The notes beneath the pieces are model-generated. The model was given only the letters and a program-made list of their open reading frames with translations, was not told where the DNA came from and did no database searches. DNA of 64,000 nt from Hippopus hippopus (lineage: Eukaryota; Mollusca; Bivalvia; Cardiida; Cardiidae). Each line of letters starts with the position of its first letter. The stretch's first letter is position 1. The stretch is taken from contig OX328108.1 of the NCBI GenBank assembly GCA_946811185.2, positions 22,081,239 through 22,145,238 on the forward strand, in the 5' to 3' direction. Positions 30,036 through 40,500 of the stretch are shown piece after piece. The position numbers and the translations under genes are program-made.

Positions 30036-30688
30036 ATCGTTGACCAAGCAGTGTCAAGTAATAACAACTTTGACATTGAGGTTCTTTTGTAAGCACTCTG
30101 GGAGAAGGAGAAAATGTTGGTAAACAGCATATTATCCAGTGTCCACAGTGTTTTTCACGCTTTCATATACAAAATACCATCCATTGAATCACATTTACTT
30201 GTAATCTGAAAATAAAAGAAACGCAAGTTGTTTCAACCCTTTACCACACAATTTTTAACGAGACTGAAGAAGAAGGCTTTTGAAAAAAACATTGTGGTAA
30301 AAGGAGAAAATGCTGGTTACCAGCATTTTCGCCCTTTTACCTCAATGTTTTCTACCATCAAAGACAGAAATCATCATTTGAACTGCATGTCATGAAGTCA
30401 TCTGTAAATACTTCAAGTTTGGTCGAGGCCAAAATTTTGTGATTTACAAGAGTTAACCCTTTCCCAAACAATCCCTGGTTTTTACGGGTCAGGAATAGAA
30501 GCCTTTTGAAAACATTGTGGGAAAAGGAGAAAATGCTGGTAACCAGCATTTTCTCCTTTTCCCACAATGTTTTCTACCCTATCATATAGAAAAATCATCT
30601 TTCATCTTTTTAGCAACTGTTAGTTTGTCATCTGCAAAATGCTTTCAAATTGGTCTGGTCCAAAATTTGCCGTTTGGGAAAGGGTTAA
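30036..30688 (+). mobile_element. Three MITE-A copies in series
   Basis: Copies at about 30036-30220 (decayed), 30231-30456 and 30453-30688. The last two share TTAA 30453-30456; the last has a perfect hairpin. Confidence 0.8.
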
Positions 30689-31930
30689 AAGACTGCTTTT
30701 ATTCGTCCTTACATTAACTCAGTCGAACTTGTATTAAAAGACAACCGATAGCTCGAGACCACTGCCTTTAAGAGACCTTAGATGGTCTCTGAATACTGGT
30801 TTATACTGCAGTTACAAGATGACTGGAAGTTTAGCAGTTTTAAGATTGACTTCTGGCAGACAACGCAGAATTGTTGGGCTGTGTGCTCGGTCAGTGTTGT
30901 CTTGTGTTTTGCCCGGAATTTTTCAGCTGGGTGATCAGTGTTCACATCTGCAGTTCGATCTTTATCAGCTATAAATGGTAAAAACAGTTAAAAATTGCTC
31001 CAAGTAGCCTATTCAAATGGTCAGCCTTTATTCCTTTTAAATACGATCTTATATTTTGACGCCACTGAAGGTGAAAACTTTTTAAAACTGAAGAAAACAC
31101 TTCCCCTCTAATAATATTTCGAGGGCTTTCGAAAGCACACCAGAGAGAGAAAGTGGGGGTCCTCTCCGAGATTTTTTTTTATTACTAAGACAACACTGAA
31201 AGTTGTTCGTTCGTCACACTGTTTGGACGTTAAACTCAATAGATGAAAAGTGGGAAAACTGAAATGTTGGGTGTTAAAATGGTATTGCCAGTGTGGTTCC
31301 AGGTATGAGTAGCCGGTCTGATGAAGGGGATCATTGAAAATTAACTGAAAAAGATTATATAACAGTACAAAGTATATAAGGCGATTTTAAGTCAGGGACG
31401 TAGCCAGTATCGCAGCACAGTAGAAGCCCATTCGTTAGGAGTTGGCATAGTGATCATGCCCTTGGCGTTTTTCTCGCCCGATTTTTTTCTTCGAAAGGTA
31501 CACTTGCAAAATGGATGTTGAAGCTCGGGCTTCAAGGCTTCTGCCTGGCTAGGCTCATGAAATTTCTGAAATATCCCAACGTATCTGTGGCAGTGTAGAT
31601 CCAAGATCACATAACAAGTTCCAGTCACCCACAGTATTTCAGAAATGTCACTCATCAAACATCAGTTTTACTCAGTGAAACCAAAGGAAAAACTAACCAT
31701 TCAAAGAAATGATTGCAAGCCATGAGGAATACGATATCATTTCGTAAAAAGCAAGCAAAGCAAAAGCAAGTTCATCCATCGTATGATCTGTAAAAAGGTA
31801 ACAGGTAAACACGTCTCTCAAGAGCGTGGTCACCTATAACTCCTTCATTACTGAATAAGTAAATGGCATTTTTTTCAAAGGCTACAAACACAGTTCCCGC
31901 TACAAGATCAAGAGACATTTCGTCCATAAT
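30689..31930. other. Intergenic stretch without supported gene
   Basis: A reverse-strand open frame (31392-31658, 88 codons) covers GGCTACGTCCCTGAC-type sequence that I associate with dispersed repeats; no splice or start evidence. Nothing else recognised. Confidence 0.45.
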
Positions 31931-32045
31931 CTAGAATAAAGCAGTGGACAGTGTAGATTGAGATCAAACTGCACGTTCTGTGCAGTCTGATCTTGATCTA
32001 CACTGTCCACAAAAGCTGGTGTCGTCAATGATATCGAAAGAGTTA
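31930..32045. repeat. MITE-D hairpin
   Basis: GGACAGTGTAGATTGAGATCA pairs with TGATCTTGATCTACACTGTCC; followed by GAAAGAGTTAA. Confidence 0.75.
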
Positions 32046-32175
32046 AAGTTTGACGGTGTCTGATCTGAACCCTTTAATTAGTTTAGTTTATTAAAAGGGT
32101 CAGCGCAGAATGTGTAGTCTTATTGTACAGAATGTGCGGTCTGATCTTGGATCTACACTGTCCAATTTTTTAGAC

Positions 32176-32485
32176 CAGCCCAAATGGCTCGGATGGTATA
32201 GTAGCAGACTTGTAAACGTCAAATCTCTAGCCACTTGAGGCTGTGGGTTCGATCCCCATGACAAGCCACCTAAAATCATAAAAAAGTTTTTCGGATGAGA
32301 AGTTAAACCTAGATCCTGTGTGACGGTGCTATGCATCGAGCGTATTAAAGAACCAGGCGTAACTTTGGATGGGTTTAGTCCCGTATCTTGCACTATCCCT
32401 TGTAACATAAAGTTCTAACAGTCTTCTGGAAGCGTAGCCCATATGGGCAACCGGCGACGACGATGAATTCAAAAAACCAATCGAA
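32176..32485 (+). mobile_element. Fourth type of tRNA-derived SINE
   Basis: A box TGGCTCGGATGGTAT, B box GGTTCGATCCC, and a body with GTGTGACGGTGCTATGCATC. A decayed MITE-D half lies just before it. Confidence 0.75.
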
Positions 32486-32566
32486 CTCTAATGTTTTAAG
32501 GATGCCTGAAAATAAAATACAGAAATATCACGGGCTGTTTTACTTTCTGAACATGTTTGACGATCA

Positions 32567-32780
32567 GAATCAACCCTTAGGTTGCTAAGCGCGACTCACT
32601 GACCTTTTGCGGACAGTGTAGATCAAGATCAGACTGCACAGAACGTGCAGTCTGATCTTGGATCTACACTGTCCGATCAGGAGATGTTATTCCTCAAAGC
32701 ATAACTTTGAAATAGAATTATTTAGGTTATTACTGTCGAATTGAAAATGTCATTTTAGTTATATAGCAGGTGAAGGGTTA
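32567..32780 (-). mobile_element. MITE-D full-length copy, inverted
   Basis: It starts CAACCCTTAGGTTGCTAAGC with CGCGACTCACTGACCTTTTG, then the hairpin (32620-32675), and ends GGTGAAGGGTTAA. Confidence 0.8.
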
Positions 32781-33115
32781 ATCTTGGCGATTATCGATTT
32801 TAAAACTTCAGTATCGGTATGCCGATTATAACTGTATTCAATGATGCTAAACCAATTCCCTTTCAATAATCGATCTTTTCAAATAGCCGTTTCAAAAATC
32901 TGTTTTTTCAAATTTGTATTTACTCTTTTATTGATGTAGTTGTCGATATGTGTGTATGCAACTTTTCAATAACAAAGAGATAGATCAATATGGTGAATCA
33001 GTATAAATATGTGAAATCATTTTTCATATTTTAGAGTGTTTCAGTGTAAATGATAAGGTGAAATAGAAAATTGTACAGGTGAGAAACTTACTAATTTATA
33101 AAGTGAAATCTACTT

Positions 33116-33378
33116 CAGTCATGCTCTGTAAAAAAGGGGGGCTTAATGCATCTGCAAAAAGTATCCACCCAGGTCAGCCTGCGCTGTCCGCCCAGGCTAA
33201 CCTGGGTCGATACTTTTTGATATCGGTCAATGTTCTGCTCGTCGAAGGACCAGTTTACTACACGATTTAGCCGGTTGTTGGATAAAGTGGATTTTATGGA
33301 TACATAATTATGTGATGTCTTGCTTGGTATACTGATGCATCACGCAGATGCACTTAACCCTCTTTTCCCAGAACGTAG
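33116..33378. mobile_element. MITE-B copy
   Basis: GTCATGCTCTGTAAAAAAGG left end, GTCAGCCTGCGCTGTCCGCC centre, and a decayed right end CCTCTTTTCCCAGAACG. Confidence 0.8.
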
Positions 33379-33439
33379 ATTGTTTTAATTATTTTCGGTA
33401 TACATGTAATTCAGACTCATTATTTGCTTATGACATAGT

Positions 33440-33668
33440 CTATTGACTCTACTAAACGACAAAATTTTAGACTCAACCATATTGGAAGCATTTACAGACG
33501 ACAAATTAAATGTGGATCAATTGATAGAAATCGTCTGTGAAAGGGCAGAAAAAATTGTGGGAAAAGTAGAAAATGCTGGTTACCATCATTTTCTCCTTTT
33601 CCAAATATGTTTCCAAATGGCCTCTTTCCTAGCGTCATGAAGACATGGGGTTGTGTGATGAAGGTTTA
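33440..33668 (-). mobile_element. MITE-A copy
   Basis: TTGACTCTACTAAACGAC left end, AAATGCTGGTTACCATCATTT centre, GTGTGATGAAGGTTTAA right end. Confidence 0.75.
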
Positions 33669-33677
33669 ACTGAGGTT

Positions 33678-33892
33678 TAACTCTTTCACTATTAACTCAA
33701 GAAATTCGACTTTTCTTCGAAGTGTAAAAGTAGATTTCCACTGTCATTGAAGATAAATCGGTCATTGTCCAGCATAAGGTAGCAGATGGTGTAGATCAAA
33801 GATCAGACTGAACGTTCGGTGCTGTCTGATCTTGATCTACGCCATTGTCCGTAGAGACTACTCAGGTTGTCGCCGTTCGGGATAGACTTAAA
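33678..33892 (+). mobile_element. MITE-D copy
   Basis: TTTAACTCTTTCACTATTAAC left end; hairpin GATGGTGTAGATCAAAGATC ... CTGATCTTGATCTACGCC at about 33785-33850. Confidence 0.7.
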
Positions 33893-34026
33893 CTGTATTG
33901 AATGTCTTTCAGACGTAGATGACATTGTGAGAAAAGGAGAAAATGGTTTCTGTTATCATTTGCTTCATTTTTCCCAATGTTGTCGAATGGTTCCTACCAC
34001 ATGGGGTCGCTTCGTAAAAGATTATT

Positions 34027-34248
34027 TCTTTATCACACGACAATACTTTAGACGCATCTAAATTGAAAGCATTTGCAGACGACAAATAAAAAGTGTCTCA
34101 AATGATGAAGATTGCCTTGGAAAGGGCAGAAAACATCGTTGGAAAAAGAGAAAATGCTAACTACTAGCATTTTCTCCTTTTCCCACAATGTTTTCAGAAG
34201 CTTTCTTCCCCCGATTTGTTAAAGTCAGAAATGTTTGGTAAAAGGGTA
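34027..34248 (-). mobile_element. MITE-A copy
   Basis: TTTCTTTATCACACGACAAT left end, AAATGCTAACTACTAGCATTT centre with compensating changes on both arms, GGTAAAAGGGTAA right end. Confidence 0.75.
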
Positions 34249-34396
34249 AACTAAGAGGCAAAGACAGGGGCTGGAAAAAGAGAAATAGATAATGACTAAT
34301 GTGTAGAAGAGTTATCACCCTTCCGCTAGAACTATAAATAAAAACTTTTTTTTTTCTTTTCTTTGAAAAAGCTAGCTACTGTAAAAGTACAACCTC

Positions 34397-34762
34397 TTAA
34401 GGTAACAATAAAGGCCAAAAGTAAACAAAGCGGAATGCATCTAAATTTATATCATACCATTTAAAAGTATGGAAATTATTGTGAAGATGACCATCTGCCA
34501 TTGTACGGTCGGTCCAAGTATTAGTCGCTGACAGAGAAATTAATTTCAAAACTAGGTTAAAACCTGCCAGGTATCTGTGTCTTTTGTTTACTTTTTACCC
34601 GATTTTAAAATGCTTTTTTCTGCCAGCGACTAACACATGGGACAACTACAGAATAACAGGTTGTCATCTTCACAATATTTTCTATACTTTTAAATGGTAT
34701 GATTTAAATTTAAATGTATTATGACACCTGACTTGATATTTTGGCCTCTACTGGGCCTTTAC
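34397..34762. mobile_element. MITE-C copy
   Basis: TTAAGGTAACAATAAAGGCC left end, TTTTCTGCCAGCGACTAACAC in the right half, and CTCTACTGGGCCTTTA right end. Confidence 0.8.
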
Positions 34763-34787
34763 ACTGATCAGTACAGATGAAAAATAT

Positions 34788-35051
34788 ATAAGCCAGGCTC
34801 TGGCAAAAAAGGGTTAAATATATCTCCGTGATACAACATACAAAAGAAGTCATCACATAATTATGGATCGACAAATTCCATTTTGCCTAACGACCGCCTA
34901 AATCATGAGGTCGACTGGTCCTTTGACATGGAGAAAATTAACCAATATCAAAAAGTTTCCACTCATGTCAGCCTGCGCGGACTGCGCAGGCTGACATAGG
35001 TCGATACTTTTTGCAAATACATTAAACCCCCTTTCACAGAGCCTAGCTGAT
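34788..35051. mobile_element. MITE-B copy
   Basis: TATAAGCCAGGCTCTGGC left end, centre GTCAGCCTGCGCGGACTGCG, right end CACAGAGCCTAGCTGATAT. Confidence 0.8.
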
Positions 35052-35294
35052 ATTTTCCCGTCTATCAGAGGTTATGTCTTTGAGTTTCATGTATGTGTCG
35101 ACAGTTTGGTAGTTCTAAAATTGCTTGTAAAGCAAACTTTCTCCACCATTTCTGTCTGGCCTTGAAATCATTCAAATACATAAACCGTGTAAAATGCACA
35201 ATAATGATCAGTTAACCAAAACTAGTACAAAAAAAAGCACACACGCCCATTTTGAAGATCCTGTTCATACCCTTATTTGCACATACCGTTAATT

Positions 35295-35298
<4 letters not shown>

Positions 35299-35378
<80 letters not shown>
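35299..35378. repeat. (CT)n microsatellite, about 80 bp
   Basis: Nearly perfect CT dinucleotide run about 310 bp upstream of the TRIM reading frame. Confidence 0.95.
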
Positions 35379-35382
<4 letters not shown>

Positions 35383-35435
35383 TCTTCTTGTCTGGAGTTT
35401 TATAGAAAAAAGAAATAAACAATGAATATAATGAA

Positions 35436-35699
35436 ATGAACCATGCTCTGGCAAAAAGGGTTTAAAGGATCTCCGTAATGATTATACCAAGCTCGTCATT
35501 ACATCACTATGGATCTATAAAATCCATTTCGTCTAACACCCGACTGAATCCTAATGAAGAATGATCCTTTGACACGCAGAAAATTTGTCTAAATAGCAAA
35601 ATGTTTCGACCAATGTCAGCCTGTGCGTACTGCGTAGGCTGACATGGATCGATACTTTTTGCAGGTGAATTAAACCTCTTTTTCACAGTGTATGGCTCG
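35436..35699. mobile_element. MITE-B copy overlapping the TRIM first ATG
   Basis: ATGAACCATGCTCTGGCAAA left end, GTCAGCCTGTGCGTACTGCG centre, and a right end CACAGTGTATGGCTC that supplies the first in-frame ATG of the TRIM gene (35692-35694). Confidence 0.82.
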
Positions 35700-37572
35700 A
35701 ACGTTTATTTCCACAGCTAACAAAAACATGACCTTTCGCAGTCCAGTAAAGAGAACGGAGAGTAAAAAGTCTACAGTTATCTCGAGAAGCCCTCATAGAA
35801 CAGATGATTGGCGTTCACCAAGTCCACAAAAAGCGACATCTAAGTCTACGAGCCCAAGAAAATCAACTGGTTATCAGTCATCAAGTCCACAAAAGTTACA
35901 AAGGGAGAGAACTTTCAATGCCGATAAATCAGGTAACCGGAAGACGGTGGCGGTAGATGATTTCATCACGTGTGAATTATGCCGGCAGATGTTGGACGAG
36001 CCGAAAACATTGTCCTGTTTACATTCCTATTGCCGAGGTTGTCTCATGACATATATACCAGAAACCTCGGGAAACTCCAATGTTATCATATGCCCACTTT
36101 GTCTTCAGACCACTGAAGCACCTAGTGAGGCAAAGTCAGTGGAAGAATGGGCGAAATATCTACCTACAAATGAATTTCTGGCAAACTATCTTGAAACAGT
36201 TGCATTAAAAGATACCCAACGAAAATGTGACACTTGTAAACGACAGGGAAAACGAGTATATGCACAACACTGGTGCCCCACGTGTCATGATGCGCTCTGC
36301 GACGAGTGTCTAGGTGTCCACGGAGCTTTAAAAACGACAAAGAAGCACAAAGTGGTATCTTTGACCGATGCTCGTAAACAGCCGATAGAGAATATAATTT
36401 CGGCACCTCACTGCCATACACACACTGGAGAGACTGTTACAAAGTATTGCGAGGCTCATCGGAAGGTCATCTGTGAGAAATGTGCTGCAAATGTTCACAA
36501 GGCATGTAAAAATGTAAAATCACTGAAAGAAGCGTCCATGCAACACAGAGATGATGTCAAAAAGACAAATGATCTGCTTGCCGACGAAGCATCTCTCGCC
36601 AAGGGTATTTTTGATGATAGGGTACAAGCTGACAAAAACATAGACTTGGATCAAGTTGAATTACTACAAACCATTAAATCTGTTCGACAGAGAATTAATG
36701 AACATTTAACTAGATGTGAAGCTCAAGTAATAAGCGAAGTGTATGGTATCCATAGTAAGGAGAAGTCCGAGATTCAAGCAGATGTTAAAGAAGCTCAACG
36801 TATCCGTAAATCGGCTTCTAAATTATTGGGTTTATCGACCAACTCACTAAAGTATGGCTCAGACAGTCACGCGCTTCAGATTCTACCGGAAGCGGAAGCT
36901 CAAGGCGAACACTACCGGGGTAAATTGGCCAATCTGAATGGCCGGATAAAATCCATAAATCTCGATTTTATTGTTGACGATGTTCTTGGCAGGTTAATGA
37001 CAGGTATAAACCGACTTGGAGAAGTCCAGGTGAAAACAAACAGTGCCGAAGTACCGTCTTCACAGTTATTGAAAGTCCACAAGTATGCTGATTCTGACCC
37101 AGAAGACGAGCGTGACGTCAGAGGTTCTAAACGAAGTCTAAAAGCAGACACAAGGAGCTTGAAGAGCGTCCGCCCTGTGGAACCAAGGAAAGTTTCAGCT
37201 ACTTTAATTAAATCACTAAGCGGACGCACCGTAAGCGATATTGAGACGTGTTGGTTTACCGGAATCGTCCATATGCCCAATGGTCAACTGATACTTGTCG
37301 ACCGTAACAACTGTAAGATTAAGGTGTTCAGCATTGACAACGTGCTGATTTCGGACTACAAACTATCACATCAACCGTTCGGTTTGGCCCACGTGGCGGG
37401 CAATGAGATTGCTGTAACGATACCGAGAGAGAACAAGATTGAGCTGTTTAATGTCGGCAAGAAATTGATCCATAAACAAACAATAATGACGTCTGACCGC
37501 TGTTATGGGATAAGTTATGCTGCTGAACGATTTGCTGTAGCCTGCGCATGTGCATCTCCTCCGTCCATCAAG
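35692..37572 (+). CDS. TRIM gene exon 1 (RING, B-boxes, coiled coil, first propeller strands)
   Basis: One open frame of 627 codons to ...SPPSIK, then donor GTAATT at 37573. The frame remains open only 13 codons into the intron. A possible acceptor TTTCCACAG ends at 35716, just before ATG 35728, so an upstream non-coding exon is possible. Confidence 0.9.
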
Positions 37573-40500
37573 GTAATTTCGGTTATGTATATCAGCCATA
37601 CTCTGGTAAATTGATATTTAATGCATCTCCAAGCTGTATTGTACCAAGCAAGTCATCACTGAGTTGTGGATCCATATAAGCCATTTTGCATACACCCGAT
37701 TGAATCATTAGGTACACTGGTCTTTTGACATGCAGAAAATTTATCAAAAGTAAAAAGTTTTGTCTAGGCCAGCCTGTGCGAACTGCGTTGGCTGACCTTG
37801 TTCGATACTTTTTAGCTCACCTGAGCACGAATTGCTCAAGGTGAGCTTTTGTGATCTTGCTGTGGCCGGCGTCCGTCGTGCGTCGTCCGTCATGCGGTCG
37901 TCAATATTTACCTTGTGTGCACTCTAGAGGCCACATTTTCAGTCAGATACTCGTGAAACTTGGTCAGAATGTTTGTCTTGATAAATCTCGGACAACGTCG
38001 AAATTGGGTCACTTTGGGTCGAAAGCTGGTCACCGGGCCAAATCTTAGAAAAACCATGTGTGCACTCTAGAGGTCACATTTTTAGCCTGATACTCATGTA
38101 ACTAGGTCAGGTTGTTTATCTTGATGATATCTCAAACAAGTGTCAAATTTGGTCATGTTGGGTCAAAGAAAAAAAAGAGGTCACCTGACCAAATGTTAGG
38201 AAAACGTTGTGTGCACTCTAGAGGACAAATTCTAGCCTGATATTCATGAAACTTTGTCAGAATGTTTGTCTTGATGATATATGAACAAGTTCAAAATTGG
38301 GGTATGTCGGGTCTAAAAGTAGATTACTTGGCCAAATCTCAGAAAAACTTTGTGTGCACTCTAAAGACCAAATTTTCAGTCTGATATTCATGAAACCAGG
38401 TAAGATAGTTTGTCTTGATGATATCTTGGACAGGATGGAAATTTGGTCATGTTGGGTCAAAAATTAGGTCTTTGGAGAAAATCTTAGTAAAAACCTTGTG
38501 TATACTCTAGAGGCCGCATTTTCAGCCTGATGCCCATGAAACTTGGTAGGAATGTTTGTCTTGATGATATCTTGGACAAGTTGGAAAATTGGCCATGTTG
38601 TGTTAAAAAGTAGGTCACTTATACTTGTGTGTTTAACATCATTAAACCCAGGATCTCTTCAGTTTTAGCAACTGTAGATGACTTTTCTCAGGTGAGCGCT
38701 TACGGGCCAATGGCCCTCTTGTTTTAAATGTATTAAAACCCTTTTCACAGAGTATGGCTCATATATTTTCACAAAATATAAGGAAAGGCAACCGATAATA
38801 AATAATGATCAGATGTTGTTCCACAATAGAAAGTACTAGTAATATTGTCATGGACATTCTTTTAGCGAAATCAATAAACAGAACTAGTCTTGCTGTTAAC
38901 GCTTATCCTGCTAAATAAGTTAAGGATAGAGCACCCTAATGGGATTCGTGTAACATCGCCTTCCATCGCCAAAATCGTATGGATTCGGTTAAGACTCGGG
39001 TAATCCGTAATCGATGCGCGGAACCAGCGTCTATCGGCCGATCGATTACGGATTACCCGAATCTTAGCCGAATCCGTACATTTTTTCGGCGATGAAAGGC
39101 GATGTTACAGAAATCCCATTAGGGTGTCTTGTCCTTAAATATAACTTACCAGTCGGTAGTAAACACCCAAATAATGTGTTTTTAAACTTATCTTGGATAA
39201 AAATATCTCCGTTACGGATAGTGTAGATCCAAGATCAGACTGCACGTTCTGTGTAGTCTGATCTTGATCTACACTGTCCGCATAAGGTCAGTGAGTCGCG
39301 CTTACCAGCCTAAGGGTTAAAACTTGTCAGGTAGGCGGGTATTAGAACATGCCGGTCAGCATTTGACGAATGACGTCAACAGATTGTCATTCATTGAGTA
39401 ACAATATTTTGTCATGCGCGGTGTACATCTGGTTGAGCACCGTAACCAATCTCCGAGCAGAGTTGTCGTTCGTTACTCTCACCATACATCTCTGCAACGG
39501 GCTAAATGACAAGAATCTTGTCAAACCGAGGAAAACATGTTTTGTTACTGTTTAACTGTTTCATGTGTAACATAATAAATTAGACAAAGGATCTAAGTTT
39601 GTAAGATTAAAAAACAAGTTATCGTCCTTTAAAAGACATTTAAGCTTTTCAGAAAATCCCTCTTTTTCACATTTCCTACCACTAAGTCTGATTGGCCGTA
39701 TGCTGTTTGAAGAGCACACAAAACAATCGATTGGTCTTTCTTTCACCGGCGTTTGTGTTGCCATTTTGAGTTATGGTCATGTGACGAAAATATCACTTGA
39801 TGACGGACTACTTTCTGAGCCAACTACAGAGGTGAATGGGAATGATCCGTAGTGCAAGAGAGTGCACCGCAACAAGCAAAAAACCTGTATAAAATTTCAG
39901 ATTAGGTATCAGTTGCATTTTGGCCATGCTCCGGCAAAAGGGGGTTTAATGCGTCTCCGTGACGATTGATACCAAGGAAGATATCATATATCTAAACATC
40001 CATAAAATTCATTTTGTCTAACAATCGAATAAATCGTGTGATCGACTGATCCTTTGACATACAGAAAATTGAATGAAGGCAAAAAGTTTCGACCAAACTG
40101 GGCAGGCAGATATGAATCGATACTTGTTGTAAATGAGGCATTCAAGGCCCAATAGCGGCCAAAAAATCAAAGCAGGTGTTAAAATGCATTTAAATTTAAA
40201 TCATACCATTTAAAGGACTGGAAAATATTGTGAAGATGACAATCTGTTTTTGTGTGTTCGTTCAAAGGGTTAGTTGCTGTCAGAAAAATGAATTTTAAAA
40301 TCAGGCAAGATGTTAACAAAAGACAGAGTGACCTGGCAGGTTTTAACCTACTTTCGAAATTAATTTCTTTGCCAGCGACTAACACTTGGACCGACCGTAC
40401 AATAACAGAATCATCTTCACAATAATTTCCATACTTTTAAATGGTATGATTTAAATTGAAATGCATTTTACACCCGCTTTGTTTACTTTTGGCAATTATT

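Noticed and set aside
31392..31658. 88-codon reverse-strand frame with some protein-like stretches
   Set aside because: It overlaps sequence resembling dispersed repeats (GGCTACGTCCCTGAC) and has no splice or start support.
35212..35454. Arg-Glu repeat frame
   Set aside because: Translation of the (CT)n microsatellite on the reverse strand.
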